DNA of 64,000 nucleotides from NCBI RefSeq assembly GCF_001647285.1, contig NZ_LRML01000003.1:124001-188000 (forward strand), given 5' to 3'. The position numbers and the translations under genes were made by a program. The notes below the pieces were generated by a model, which did no database searches, was not told the origin of the DNA, and saw nothing but the letters and a program-made list of their open reading frames with translations. The DNA is from Rufibacter roseus. GTDB taxonomy: Bacteria > Bacteroidota > Bacteroidia > Cytophagales > Hymenobacteraceae. Below are positions 41,507-53,700 of the stretch, piece by piece; the first letter of the stretch is position 1, and each line of letters opens with the position of its first letter.

Positions 41507-44473
41507 ATGCGTAACAAAGGTTTTATTTTATTCCTGACAGTTATTGTATCGGCGTTGTGCCTTTACTACCTGTCGTTCACCTTGGTGTCTAGAAGCGTTG
41601 AGCGCGATGCCGCTGAATCTGCCACCACAGCCCAAGGCACTGTAGACCACTACAAGAAACAGCAGTATCTGGACTCTGTTTGGAGAACTCCGGTGTACAA
41701 CTTCTTAGGTGCTGAGTACACTTACCAAGAAGTAAAAGAAAATGAGTTGAGCCTTGGCCTTGACTTGAAAGGCGGTATGCACGTAACGCTGGAGGTTTCT
41801 CCGGTTGAGATCATCCGCGCTATGGCGGGCAGCAGAAAAGACGTGGCCTTTGAAAAAGCCATTGAGCGTGCCCAGCAAATGCAGGCCACCAGCCAGGAAG
41901 GTTTCGTAGACTTGTTCTACCGCGCTTACCGTGAAATTCAGCCAAATGCCAAACTGGCTACAATCTTCGCCAGCAGCACTACCCGTAACTTGTCGTACAA
42001 CTCAACAGACCAGGAAGTACTGGCAGAGATCAACCGTGAGGTAGATGATGCCGTAGCCCGCTCCTTCAACATTCTTCGTACCCGTATTGACAAGTTTGGT
42101 GTAAACCAACCAAATATTCAGCAACTGAAAGGTACTAACCGCATTCAGATTGAACTACCAGGCGTAGACAACCCTGAGCGTGTGCGTAAACTTTTGCAAG
42201 GTACTGCCAACCTAGAGTTCTGGGAAGTTTGGAACTACAACGAGTTTGGTCCATATTTCAGCCAACTGAATGATTACCTGGTAAAGCAAGAAGCTGCCAA
42301 CAAATTAAAAGCCAACACTGCTGCTCCGGCAACTGATAATGCTTTGGCTAGAGCCGCCGGCACTGATACTACTAACTTGGCTGCCCAATTAAGCACACCA
42401 GATTCAGCTGCTGCTCAGTCTGATTCATTGAACGCAAACCAAAGCTCACTGCTGGGTCAGTTGTTCACTACTTTGCCAAGCGGCTTGGGCTCTAATGTGC
42501 GTGACACTGCCAAAGTAAACGCATTGTTCGCCACTCCACAGGTAAAAGCTATTTTCCCACAAAACATGAAGTTTCTTTGGGGTGTGAAGCCAATTATAGC
42601 CGATGACGGAGCTGAGTTCCTGGAACTGTACGCTATCAAGAAAGGCCGCGATGGCAATGCTCCTTTAACGGGTGAGTACATTGCAGATGCCCGTCAGGAT
42701 TACGATCAGTCTGGCCGTCCTGAAATCTCCATGAGCATGAACGCTGCTGGTTCTAAAAAATGGCAGCGCCTGACCGGCGACAACATTGGTCGTCAGGTTG
42801 CTATTGTATTAGATAATTATGTGTATTCCGCCCCAGTGGTTCAGTCAGAAATCAGTGGCGGTAACTCTTCTATCTCTGGTTCTTTCACCATTGAAGAAGC
42901 TCAAGACTTAGCCAACATTCTGAAAGCCGGTAAAATGCCAGCCCCTACCCGTATTGTAGAAGAAGCCGTAGTTGGTCCTTCATTGGGTAAGGAAGCCATT
43001 AACCAAGGTTTGCTTTCCACTTTAGCTGGTTTAGCGTTGGTAGTGATCTTTATGATGGCTTATTACAGCCGCGGTGGTTTCATTGCTGACTTAGCATTGG
43101 TGTTCAACATCTTCTTTATTTTGGGTATTCTAGCCCAATTTGGCGCTGCCCTTACTTTGCCTGGTATAGCCGGTATAGTGTTGACCATGGGTATGTCCGT
43201 AGATGCGAACGTACTGATCTTTGAGCGTATCAAAGAAGAAATGGCCGCTGGCCTGAACGTGAAAGATGCTATCAAGAAAGGTTATGAGCGTGCCTTCAGC
43301 TCTATCTTTGACGCTAACGTAACGTCATTGCTGGCAGGTGCTATTCTGTACTTCTTCGGTTCAGGTCCGGTGAAAGGATTTGCTATTACCCTGATGATTG
43401 GTATTGCTACTTCTTTCTTCACTGCAGTTTTCCTTTCTAGGCTATTTATTGAGTCTATGGTGTCTGACAAGAACGGCTCTGCTAACACTTTCACTACTTT
43501 CTTATCTAAGAACTGGTTCAAAAACACGAAATTTGATGTACTGAAGTACCGCAAGGCTGCTTACATTGGTTCTACTGCCTTCATTTTGTTTGGCGCAGCG
43601 GCTATCTTTATGAAAGGTGGATTAAACCTTGGCGTTGACTTTAGCGGTGGCCGTTCTTATGTGGTAGACTTTACATCTCCGGTTCCTGCTTCTGACGTAC
43701 GTACAGCTTTGTTAGATAACTTCGGCAACCAAGGCACTGAGGTGAAAACCTTTGGGGCTCCTAGCCGCTTGAAAATCACAACAAGCTACCTAATCAATGA
43801 CGAATCAACTGAGGCTGATGAGCAGGTTAAAGCAGCCTTGATGACCGGTCTACAGGAGTATCAAGCGCAGAACCCAACTATTCAAAGTTCTTCTAAAGTA
43901 GGTGCTACCATGGCCGATGACATTCAGAAGCAAGCTTTAATTGCTGTGTTGCTGTCGTTTGCCGGTATCTTCCTGTACGTGGCGCTTCGTTTCAGCCGCT
44001 GGCAGTATAGCTTGGGTGGCGTGGTAGCTTTGATCCACGATGCCTTGGTAGTAATTGCAGCCTTCGCCATTGCTCGTCTGTTTGGTATTGCTTACGAGAT
44101 CGACCAGGTGTTCATTGCTTCCATCCTGACCATCATTGGTTACTCCATCAACGACACCGTGGTTATCTTTGACCGTATTCGTGAGTACACCAGAGAGAAC
44201 CCTCGTCTGAAGTTCCGTGATGTGATCAACCCAGCGTTGAACAGCACCTTCAGCCGTACTATCATCACGTCATTAACGTTGTTCCTGGTAGTGATTGTGT
44301 TATTTATCTTCGGGGGCGAGACCCTTCGTGGCTTCTCATTCGCCATGATTGTAGGTACCCTTACCGGTACGTATTCTACCCTGTTCATTGCTACTCCGCT
44401 GGTGGTAGATACCACTAACGTTGACAAAGAGAAACAAGTAGCTGCAAAACCTACTGTAGTTGCCTCTAGATAA
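41507..44473 (+). CDS. secDF: Protein translocase subunit SecDF (fused)
   Basis: 988 residues, ATG 41507. SecD part: one N-terminal helix, LGLDLKGGMHVTLEV, a large periplasmic region (about 70-500) with a Ser/Ala/Asp linker, then five helices with VGPSLGKEAINQGLLS and MGMSVDANVLIFERIKEE. SecF part from about 690: NLGVDFSGGRSYVVDF and GYSINDTVVIFDRIRE, with six more helices. The fusion uses the proton gradient to complete Sec export and is the usual form in Bacteroidota. A terminator follows closely. Confidence 0.96.
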   Translation: MRNKGFILFLTVIVSALCLYYLSFTLVSRSVERDAAESATTAQGTVDHYKKQQYLDSVWRTPVYNFLGAEYTYQEVKENELSLGLDLKGGMHVTLEVSPVEIIRAMAGSRKDVAFEKAIERAQQMQATSQEGFVDLFYRAYREIQPNAKLATIFASSTTRNLSYNSTDQEVLAEINREVDDAVARSFNILRTRIDKFGVNQPNIQQLKGTNRIQIELPGVDNPERVRKLLQGTANLEFWEVWNYNEFGPYFSQLNDYLVKQEAANKLKANTAAPATDNALARAAGTDTTNLAAQLSTPDSAAAQSDSLNANQSSLLGQLFTTLPSGLGSNVRDTAKVNALFATPQVKAIFPQNMKFLWGVKPIIADDGAEFLELYAIKKGRDGNAPLTGEYIADARQDYDQSGRPEISMSMNAAGSKKWQRLTGDNIGRQVAIVLDNYVYSAPVVQSEISGGNSSISGSFTIEEAQDLANILKAGKMPAPTRIVEEAVVGPSLGKEAINQGLLSTLAGLALVVIFMMAYYSRGGFIADLALVFNIFFILGILAQFGAALTLPGIAGIVLTMGMSVDANVLIFERIKEEMAAGLNVKDAIKKGYERAFSSIFDANVTSLLAGAILYFFGSGPVKGFAITLMIGIATSFFTAVFLSRLFIESMVSDKNGSANTFTTFLSKNWFKNTKFDVLKYRKAAYIGSTAFILFGAAAIFMKGGLNLGVDFSGGRSYVVDFTSPVPASDVRTALLDNFGNQGTEVKTFGAPSRLKITTSYLINDESTEADEQVKAALMTGLQEYQAQNPTIQSSSKVGATMADDIQKQALIAVLLSFAGIFLYVALRFSRWQYSLGGVVALIHDALVVIAAFAIARLFGIAYEIDQVFIASILTIIGYSINDTVVIFDRIREYTRENPRLKFRDVINPALNSTFSRTIITSLTLFLVVIVLFIFGGETLRGFSFAMIVGTLTGTYSTLFIATPLVVDTTNVDKEKQVAAKPTVVASR

Positions 44474-44493
44474 TAACTTCTTCTAGAAGACTG

Positions 44494-44524
44494 AAAAAGG
44501 CCGGACAATGTCCGGCCTTTTTTT
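44494..44524 (+). terminator. secDF terminator
   Basis: AAAAAGGCCGGA (44494-44505) and TCCGGCCTTTTT (44511-44522), 5-nt loop, T-run. Confidence 0.9.
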
Positions 44525-44717
44525 ATGCAGTTATCTATTACAATGAAAAATTCCTTTCAGTTATTGATCAAATTTTATCCTCCCTACCCTTTCCCTCAAG
44601 GTTATATATGAGAAGACCTTGCAAAATAGACTTATAGGTAGCGTTCACTTCTTTCAAGAGCTTGCACCAGTATTCCTCCAGAAATATCTTTATCTGGAAA
44701 AACAATATAACTAGGAT

Positions 44718-44752
44718 GTTTTAAGTCTACTTTTGAGAAAACAGGTCAAAAG
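44718..44752. repeat. Weak nested palindrome family copy
   Basis: GTTTTAAGTCTACTTTTG then GAAAACAGGTCAAAAGG. Confidence 0.45.
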
Positions 44753-44933
44753 GAAGCTCATGAGCACAAACCTTCCTATGGCTATTGACCTTTTACACTC
44801 AAAACAGATGATTGAACAAAACAGCTTCTTGTTTAGTACTTCTAAAGCTTAGAATAAAAAGACCACATGGTGCTGTACTTTTTTAGCGCACCATTATATA
44901 AGTGTCAAAGCCTTTCCTTTTGCAGCAAAATAC

Positions 44934-46361
44934 CTAAGCATTAACAGCTTCCTGCTGAGCAGGTGTTTTCTTTGATTGCTGTTTTTTTGTAAACCACCAA
45001 TACATTGGAATTCCAGTCAACATTAGAATCATACCAATACCTGCCTCTCGTGGTCGAACGTAAATAGTATTGAAAAATAAAGCTACGCAGAAAAGAATCA
45101 TAATGGCGGGAACCACAGGGTACCCCCAAACTTTGTAAGGACGATGGGCGTCAGGCATCTTCTTCCTTAATATAAACACCCCAAACGTGGTGGCGCCATA
45201 ATAAATGAATACGGCAAAAATGATCATATCGGTGAGTTGGTCAAACGTGCCCGAAAGCACCAGCATGCAGGACCAAACGCCTTGAAACAGCAAAGAATTG
45301 GATGGCACCTGCGCCTTATTCAAGTGAGCGGCTTTCTTAAAGAAAAGCCCTTCCCGAGCCATGGCAAAATACGTGCGGCAACTGGTAAGAATAGTGGCAT
45401 TGGTGCAACCCAAGGTTGTAATCAAAATAAGCACTGAAATAAGAAATCCGCCGCCAGATCCCCAAAAAGCTTTTACGGCTTCAATGGCCGCAATCTGGTT
45501 ACCCGCTTCATATACTGCGGTTAGCTCTGAAATAGGTAATAATGACAGGTAAGTGGTGTTCACCAGAAGATATATAGTAATGACGGCCAATACTCCTAAA
45601 AAAATGCCCCTCGGAATGTTGCGGTGGGCGTCTTTTATCTCACCGCCTAAAAAGCCAATGGAGGCCCAGCCCTGATAGGCCCAAAACGCTGCCAGCATAG
45701 CCGCAAATACTGAAGAGAAAGTAACAGCAGTGTCTTTAGCAGTTTCCAACTGAAAGGTACTTTTCAAATCAGCCTGCTCACTGCTAATCCCAAAGAAAAT
45801 GATCAGAAAAATACCTAAAAAAACCAAAAGCAGAATAGCCGTACTGAAACCCGCACCAGCTTTGACACTCTTAGTATTAAACCAAGTTAAAAAAAATATC
45901 AGCAGTATAGCCGTGAACTTAATATTGAAATCAGCGAACGGAAAAAATACGCCTGCCAGATTGACCTCTGCTAAAGAACCAAATAGAGCAGGTAACGGGG
46001 CAATACTATTCAGTGACTGAGCAAACACATATGCTAATGAAGCAATAGTGGCTGTTTGTATGACCGTAAACAATGACCAACCATAGAGGAAAGCGAAAAA
46101 CCGATTATATATCCTTTTGTAATAGGAGTACTCCCCTCCTGTATCAGCCAACAAACCAGCCACTTCGGCATTACTCAGGGCACCGAACATGGTGATAACA
46201 CCTCCTAGAACCCAGCAAATCAAAACCCAGCCTGGTGAACCGAGTTCCGCAGCCATAGGCGCTACTTTTTTGTAGACACCAGACCCAATGATATTGCCTA
46301 TCACCATCATGACAACTAATTGAAGCCCAAGAGAGCGCTGCAGCTGGTTTGAATTACTCAT
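44934..46361 (-). CDS. APC-family amino acid permease
   Basis: 475 residues, ATG 46361, about twelve membrane helices. The first helix has the APC signature GNIIGSGVYKKVAPM; next are GGVITMFGALSNAEVAGLL and the ADTGGEYSYYKRIY motif. The central FWAYQGWASIGFLGGEIKDAHRNIPRGI is the family's conserved loop. It probably takes up or exchanges an amino acid; the specificity cannot be seen. No associated enzyme genes. Confidence 0.9.
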   Translation of the reverse strand: MSNSNQLQRSLGLQLVVMMVIGNIIGSGVYKKVAPMAAELGSPGWVLICWVLGGVITMFGALSNAEVAGLLADTGGEYSYYKRIYNRFFAFLYGWSLFTVIQTATIASLAYVFAQSLNSIAPLPALFGSLAEVNLAGVFFPFADFNIKFTAILLIFFLTWFNTKSVKAGAGFSTAILLLVFLGIFLIIFFGISSEQADLKSTFQLETAKDTAVTFSSVFAAMLAAFWAYQGWASIGFLGGEIKDAHRNIPRGIFLGVLAVITIYLLVNTTYLSLLPISELTAVYEAGNQIAAIEAVKAFWGSGGGFLISVLILITTLGCTNATILTSCRTYFAMAREGLFFKKAAHLNKAQVPSNSLLFQGVWSCMLVLSGTFDQLTDMIIFAVFIYYGATTFGVFILRKKMPDAHRPYKVWGYPVVPAIMILFCVALFFNTIYVRPREAGIGMILMLTGIPMYWWFTKKQQSKKTPAQQEAVNA

Positions 46362-46816
46362 ACTTTTCTAAAATATATTTAATCAACTGAATAAGAATCA
46401 TAAATCCAAGGGAACAGGTAATTTAATAGATATGAACTGATAACTACTCCAAGGTTTCAGTATCCTACAAGAGCTGGGGCTAAATAAATTAGTATCTATC
46501 TGAATCCTATTTTGGTAGTATTTCATCAAGCCCACTTTAACATTCCTTTACTGGCCCGAGGTTAAAGCTATTTCTAAAAAGGACGCCCAGAACATGGGGT
46601 AATGTAAAAGCGATCAGCAGGCACTGCCAAGAAGGCACGTGACATTAAAGCATTGTAGTGCAAAGGTCACTGGCTCTCCGCATTTTTCTCTGAAACATTA
46701 ACAGGCTAAGCTTCATCAGAAAGAAACAACGCCCCTGTTTTTGGCCTGCTTTTAAAAAAGCAGACCAAAAACAGGGGCGTTGAATAAAATATTTGCCTCT
46801 GGAGAGGTTACAGCCT
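46362..46816. other. Intergenic region between the permease and PorP genes
   Basis: Only the strong nested palindrome at 46727-46782 stands out, lying past the end of the PorP gene. No gene seen. Confidence 0.5.
46727..46782. repeat. Nested palindrome family copy, 26-bp arms with one mismatch
   Basis: CAACGCCCCTGTTTTTGG (46727-46744) pairs with CCAAAAACAGGGGCGTTG (46765-46782); inner CTGCTTTT/AAAAGCAG. The longest paired copy in the window; a likely terminator for the adhesin-PorP unit. Confidence 0.85.
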
Positions 46817-47779
46817 CTACCAGACAGTCAGCTTTCTTGTACTTTCTGCTGACTTATTGAACAGGCTGTACGAAAGAGAGAACTCATTGCTCGGTCTTGA
46901 CATGTACTGTGCATCCTCGGTGGCTTTCTCGTAGGAGTACCCCACCCTGAAGCGCGACAGCTGCAGCCCCCCGGTGAAGGAGTAGGCCAGGCTTTGGCGG
47001 TAACCCGCCCCCAGCCAAACCATGTCGCGGAAAACCAGCTTCGCCTGCCCCTCGGCAAGTCCCTTGTCGTTCCTGTCGTAGTGGTACACACCGTTCAGCA
47101 CCACGCCTATGCTCTCGGAGAAGCCTCTCCTCACGCCCGCCTGCACCGAGTGCCGCGCCACGTTCGCGTCCTCCAGAAAGCCGTCCCCGCTGGCCTCGTA
47201 CCCGCCGGTAGCGTCTCTCACCCCATAGCCCAAGTAGAAATCCTCGCCCGTTAAAGCTATGCCAAGTGCCAAGTCAAAGCGGCTGGAGCGGCCATCCTGA
47301 CCCAAGTATCCAGTCATCTCCGGGTCGTTCGGGTTGTCCAGGATGAGCGTTTGGCTGCGCAGGCGCTGCAGCGAGTAGGTCGCCGCACCGCCAACCCGCA
47401 GGGTAATACCCTCGGAGAGCCTGGCGCGTGAGCCGTAGTTTATACCCACCCTGCTATCGGCGAAAGGGCCGAATTCGTCATGCATTGCGAAGAGTCCCCA
47501 GGAGTTACGGGTGGTTTCCACTCCTACTTCCTCACCCTTGGCCCAGGAGGAAAGTTCCTTAGAGCCCATCTCGGCCGAAGCAAAAAGCGTCCGCGGCGCG
47601 TTTTCGAAGCCCGTCCACTGGTCGCGGTAGAGCATCTTCAAGGAGGATCCCCCGTACCCGGTCAAGGCCGGGTTGTAGAACTGCCGCAGCAGCGTGAAGT
47701 CAGAGAAGGACTTCCGGCCCTGGGCCGAAGCGCCAAGGGCTGAAAGGAATATACAGATTGATAATGTGAGCTTTTTCAT
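46817..47779 (-). CDS. PorP/SprF-family type IX secretion membrane protein
   Basis: 320 residues, ATG 47779. Signal peptide (MKKLTLSICIFLSALGASAQ) then FSDFTLLRQFYNPALTGYGG, the N-terminal mark of PorP/SprF (outer-membrane barrel with the NPALTG motif), and RDQWTGFENAP. Strands alternate to the C-terminus. These proteins attach or help export a specific T9SS type-B cargo; here the giant adhesin ends 6 nt upstream, which strongly suggests the partner. The gene is markedly GC-rich: 41 of 60 bases at 47161-47220. Confidence 0.9.
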   Translation of the reverse strand: MKKLTLSICIFLSALGASAQGRKSFSDFTLLRQFYNPALTGYGGSSLKMLYRDQWTGFENAPRTLFASAEMGSKELSSWAKGEEVGVETTRNSWGLFAMHDEFGPFADSRVGINYGSRARLSEGITLRVGGAATYSLQRLRSQTLILDNPNDPEMTGYLGQDGRSSRFDLALGIALTGEDFYLGYGVRDATGGYEASGDGFLEDANVARHSVQAGVRRGFSESIGVVLNGVYHYDRNDKGLAEGQAKLVFRDMVWLGAGYRQSLAYSFTGGLQLSRFRVGYSYEKATEDAQYMSRPSNEFSLSYSLFNKSAESTRKLTVW

Positions 47780-47785
47780 CTTCGA

Positions 47786-50700
47786 TTATTTCTTTAGGAC
47801 AGTTACCGTTCCTTTTTGCACCAAACCTTTATCTTTCACCTCGATGATGTACAGGTATGCTCCTGACACTACCTGGCCGTGCTGGTTGCGTCCATCCCAG
47901 CCCTGCTCAGGGTTGGTGGTGTGGAACAGCCTCACGCCGGAGCGGTCGAACACCTGCACCTCCACGTTGTTGTAGAATCTGAGCTCAGGCACCTCCCAGG
48001 TGTCGTTCACACCGTCACCGTTCGGGGTGAAGGCGTTCACCAGCTTGATGCGCTCAGCACTGTACCCTTCCTTAGTCAGGTTGAAGGACTTCTCGAAGGT
48101 GTTGCCGTAAGGGTCTATAGTTCTAACCCTGATGGAGAAGCTGGTTCTTCCTGACAACCCTCTGTTGGACTTCAGGAACAGCTGGTTCCCATCTATCACG
48201 AACAGGCCGTTGTCGGCGCTGCCCGTGCCGCTCACCAGCTCGTACATGTGCTGGTTTTCAGGCTCGCCGTTGATCGGGTCATCCTCGTCGGTAGTGTTGA
48301 AGGTTCCGATTGCCTCGTCAGGGCCAATGTTTGGCTTGAATGCAGATTTGCTCAACACTATGTCAGTAGGTGCTTTGTTAGGCTGAACCTCCACCGCGAT
48401 CTTTGGAACCATATTATTCAGGTTGGTAGTACCTGAGCTGAGAGTCAGGGTACCGCTGAGCTCGTACGAACCAGCTACCAGTCCGTTGTAGTTGCCTTCC
48501 GCCCATGTCACAGGGATAAATTCCCTGCTGTTGTCCGTGTAAGTCACCTCCACCGTGGTCGGCAGCGGAAGCTGCGCGAATGTGGTCCTGATGGCGGGGC
48601 GGAGCGTGGCCGGAGGGGTGATCGCCATGATGTCGCGGGTATATTTCATCACCTGCGCCGTCACGTCGGCACCTCTGTTCGTGGCCGCGTCAGTCTGGAA
48701 GAAGGTCACCGTCAGCTGGCCGTCACCCAAGTCAGAAACGTTTATCCCTGTTATATCAAAGGCAGCACCAGGTGCCGCAGCACCTCCCGTTACCGGCGTT
48801 CCGCCGCCTGCGCTGGTAATGCTGTAGTGGTAATCAGCTCCTGCCTCAGCACCGGTTACTTTCAGAGTAACTGCGGTTTGGTTATTGAAGTCCACCATGG
48901 TCTGCACAAAGGCTATTCCGTAGCCAGCTGGCGCAATGCTGTCAAATATCCGGTTCAACTCGGCCGAAGCAGTGCTTTGGTTACCCGCACCGTCCTGGGC
49001 CACATTAGCCGGCACTGAAACGGTTACTTCACCCTGGGCAGCAGGCGTGATAAGCGCGGTGTAAACGCTGCCACTTACTTTAGTAAAATCAGAGGCAGAG
49101 GCATTGGTCAGGGTAACTTCGCCTACCGTGAACCCGCTTACCGGCTCACTGAACGTGAAGGTCACCGTGAACGGAGCGTTGGTTGAGTTGGCGGCCGGAG
49201 TGGTCAGCGCCACCGCAGGGCGGGTAGCGTCAAACATCCTGGATACCACGTTAGAGGCAGTGTTCGGGTTGTCCGCCCGGTCTATCACCGTGTTCGCGCC
49301 CACCGACACGCTCACTAAGCCGTCGGCTGTTGGCGTGATGGTGGCGGTGTACTCGGTCTGGTTCGTGCCTACCTGGGTCAGGGCCCCGGCGGAGCCGTTG
49401 GTCACCGTGATGTCGGCCAGCTCGAAGCCGCCAACCGGCTCGGAGAACTGGAACGTCACCATAAACGGAGCCCGCACTGAGTCCCCGGCCACCGCCGCGC
49501 TGGAAAGCACAACGGTAGGGGCGGTTCCGTCAAACATGCGGCTGATGGTGTTGGAGGCGGTGTTTCCGTTACCGGCCCCATCTACTATCCTGTTCTCCGC
49601 CACCGACACATTTACCGCTCCGTCAACGGCAGGGGTAATAGTAGCGGTGAACTCTGTTTGCGTGGTTCCTACCTGGGCAAGTGTCCCCGCGGTTCCTTTT
49701 ACAACGCTTATGTCTGCCAGGGTAAAGCCCTCCACCGGCTCAGAGAACCGGAACGTCACAGCAAACGGTGCTTTTACCGAATCACCGGCAACCGCCGCGC
49801 TTTGCAAGGCTACCGTTGGTCTGGTGATGTCATAGATTCGGCTCAGCGAGGCAGTAGTGGCCAGGTTGGGGTTACCAGAGGCATCTAAGGCTACGTTTTC
49901 CAGAATAGATACCGTAACCACGCCATCAGCGGCAGGCATTACGGTAACCGTATATTCACGGGCGTTCACTGCTATTAAGGAGCTCACCGACCCGTTGGTC
50001 ACCGTCACGTCACCGGCCTCAAAACCTGTCACGTCTTCATTGAACGTTACTTTCACCTGAAAGGCCGCGTTTACAGAGTCTGGCGCAGTAGAGGAAAGCG
50101 CTATCTCCGGACGGGCACCGTCAAACAGGATAGAGAAGATGTTAGAGGCACTATTGCTGTTGCCCGCCACATCTGTTACCACCCCGGCAGTCAACTGTAC
50201 AGTCACATTGCCGTCGGCTATTGGCCTGATGGTAGCGGTGTAGGTAATATTGTCTGCTGTCTGGAGATCCTCCGCGCTGGCATTTGCCAGGGTTATGTCT
50301 CCTATCTCAAAACCGGCCACTACCTCACTGAACGTGAAGGTGGCAGTAAACGGCAAGTTAGTAGACAAACTCCGGTCTGCGGTAACCGTTACCGTTGGCG
50401 CCGTTTGGTCCAGCATGACCGCAAAGGCACTGCTAGCTTCGCTTACGTTACCGGCAGCGTCTGTAGCATTGGCGGTGAAGCTATGCGTACCGGCCATCAG
50501 AGTGGTAGCGGTATAGTCGTAGATCCAGTTTCCGTTGTTGTCAGCCATGACCGGAGAAGCCAGTGCGTTTCCGCCCAAAGACAGGGTAACCCTGACGTTT
50601 GGCTCGGCGGTTCCGGAAAGAATCAGTGTGGCGTCATTGGTGATGCCGTCGGTGTTGCTAGTGCCACGGTCTTCCGAGATGGCCGCAATTACCGGAGCAA

Positions 50701-53700
50701 CCGGTTTGGTTATATCAATGGTTACCCTAAAGTCGGCCCCCATGGCGCTGGTGTTCTGAGCGGCGTCAGTGGCGGCGGCGGTGAAGACATGCTCCCCCTC
50801 CGGCAGAACCACAGCGCTGTGGTCGTATGTCCAGTTACCGGTGGCATCAGCGTTTACGGTACCCAACAAAGTTCCGCCCAGGTACAGGCTTACTATGCTG
50901 TTCGGTTCCGCGGTTCCGGAAAGAATAAGGGTCTGGTCAGAGGTAATGCGATCCATGTTGCTTAACCCGGTGTCAGTGTTCACCGCGGCAATGACTGGTG
51001 CCACTGGTACCACGGCGTCTACTTTTACATTAACTCCTGAAGCCACATTGTTCAACGTAAGCGTTGCCTGATTTCCAGGAAGGTCAGTAATAGTGCCACC
51101 GTTCAGAGCAATGGCTGGGCCCGTCAGGATATTTCCGTCAGTGTCCAGGTCTCCATCGGCTACGGTATAACGGAATACCAAACCGTTAGAGCCGGAACCG
51201 CTGATGTAGGAGGCCTCTTTGGCAACCGAGCCAATGGTCAACGCAAGCGAAGGAGTACCTGTCACGGCAACCGCTTCGGTGAAGGTCACGGTGAAGTCAA
51301 GGTTTTGACCAGCTTTGTAGGCTCCGTCTGCCGGATAGGCCACAGAAGCCACGGCAGGAGCCACGCCATCCACCAAAATTCCGGCGGTAGACGGCACGCT
51401 GAACAGAGCACTAACATATAAGTTTCCGGCATGGTCTGCCACGGTGGCAGATCCAATGGTTAATGACGTGTTCACCTGAATACCGTCTGTGTCTAAATCT
51501 CCTGACCGAACGGTGTAGCTGAACACCAGGGAATTGGTACCGCTCCCGCTCTCCAGCAACATCCTTATGTTCGCAGTGCCAATTCTTATGCGGTATTCTA
51601 TTTGGTCTCCCGTCACTACCACCGGCTCGGAGTAGGTGAATACGGTTTGCAGCTTATCCCCAACTTTATAAGTTCCGTCTGCTGGCTGTGTCACTGACAC
51701 CAGCGTTGGGGCCACGCCATCTACCAGAATGCCAGCGGTAGAGCCTGGGGTAAAAGTCAAGTCTGCATTGTTGCCGGCCCAGTCCCTAAAGGTGGCGGTA
51801 TTTAACGCTATGGTTCCCACTCCTATTCCGTCAGCGTCTGTCTCTCCGGCTTGAACGGTATACCTGTAGGTAATCTTGTTGGAAACGGTAGATAAATGAC
51901 TGGCTGTTCTGGCGTTCTCCCCAATGGTCAGAGCCAAGGTGGAGGTGGCGCCGTTTACTGCCATGCTTTCACTGAAAGTGAAAACGAAGTCTAAGTTATC
52001 ACCGGCTTTGTAAACCTTGTCAGCAGGCAACGCGACTGAAGTGATGGTAGGTGCCACCGCATCAATGTTTACTCCAGCGGTATTACCCACATTCTGTAGG
52101 GTAATGTCGGCATTATTTCCAGCGGCGTCTTGAATGGTGGCTCCATTAAGAACCAAGCCCTCTATGCTGATGCCATCGCTGTCTATATCGCCTGTCAACA
52201 CTTTATATTGATAGGTGATGCTGTTGGCGGATTTGTTTGCGAAGGTGGCAAACCGGTCCGGATTCGTTGTTCCCACCTGAAGTTTCAACGTAGTGGCATC
52301 TCCGGTCACAATAATGTTTTCACTGAAGTTCACTGTGAAGTTCAGGATATCATCAGTTTTATAAATACCTGAGGCTGGCACACTCACTGAGGCAACCTGT
52401 GGTACTTCCGCATCTACCTTCACCGGAGTGGTAAAGTTGGTTGTGAACGTGAGGGTAGCATTATTACCGGCTAAGTCCTGCAGAGTACCGCCATTAAGAG
52501 CGATAGTCTTTTGCGTTTCAAAAGCAATACCGTCAGTATCTACTTCGCCGGCTTGCACCTGATAGCGGAACAACAAGGCTGTGGCGGTACTGCTTCCGGC
52601 AACGTAGGTGGCAGAGCGGGTAGTATTTCCAATAGTTATGGCAATGGAAGGTGTACCGGTCACCGTAACATCCTCAGAGAAGTAAACAGTGAAGTCCAAG
52701 TTCTCACCGGCTGTATAGGTTTTGTTCGCAGCCGGAAGGGTCACCGAAGAGATAACCGGGGCAGTAAGGTCTAGGGTATAGGCCTCACCACCGGTAAACC
52801 CTCCGTCGACAATTACATTACCTGCCAAATCAGTAACGCCGGTATTCACGCTTCTTAAATTTAACTTGGCTGTTCCGGTACCGGAATTGATATTTACGAC
52901 AACATCATAAACACTGGATCCCGGCGCTACAGCTGTTGCTGATTGCAATGAGCTGACAATAGTACCTGTTTCCGCTACGTTAAAGTCCTCATGCGTTACA
53001 CCTGTTACATCCTCAGAGAAGGTAACCCTGAAAGTTACCGAAGACGCATTGGTGGTGGCTGTAGTTGGGTTCTGGCGGATAATAGATACAACCGTAGGCT
53101 TGGTTACATCAACGGTCCAGGTGTGTTCGGCTGGCGTAGCATCTACATTATTATAAAGATCTTTGGCGCGTACCAAAACAGTATGCTGGCCCTCTGCCAG
53201 ATTATGAAGCACCAACGGATTGGAGGTACCTATATAGGCACTACCATTTAGGCTGAACTCGTAGGTAACGTTGGCCTGGTCACTGCTTAAACCAAAAGTA
53301 GCGGTGGTGGAATTAGATAATTCAGCCGGTTTACTAACCAATATTGTATTTGGACCGGCATTACTTAAGGTATAGGTCTCGATGCTGCCTGTTGGGGCGG
53401 TGTTGATTAAGAAGTTACCAGCCACATCGGCAATATCTTGCCCGCTAGCCAAAGACAAACTAACTGTTCCATTATAGCCGGGCAGGTTGCCACCCGAGAT
53501 TGCAATGTCATAAGCCTTTCCTTCAGTAGCAACAGCCGTTACATTGGTAACACTAGCCGTGGTGCCGCTTACACTAAAATCATTGGCATCTACACCATTT
53601 ACCTTTTCAGAGAAAGTAACCCTGAAGGTTAGGATATCTGCGCTAGTAGTAGCGGTGGTTGGGTTATGGCGAATGATGCTTGTAACTAAAGGTCTTGTTG

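Larger units (their letters stand above)
44474..44933. other. Intergenic region between convergent secDF and permease genes
   Basis: Contains the secDF terminator and one weak nested palindrome (44718-44752). Otherwise AT-rich with no gene seen. Confidence 0.55.

Noticed and set aside
49104-49835. Long plus-strand open frame (243 codons) inside the adhesin gene
   Set aside because: It is antisense to repeat units of the adhesin. The open frame results from Val/Thr/Ala/Gly codon bias; it has no domain or start signal.
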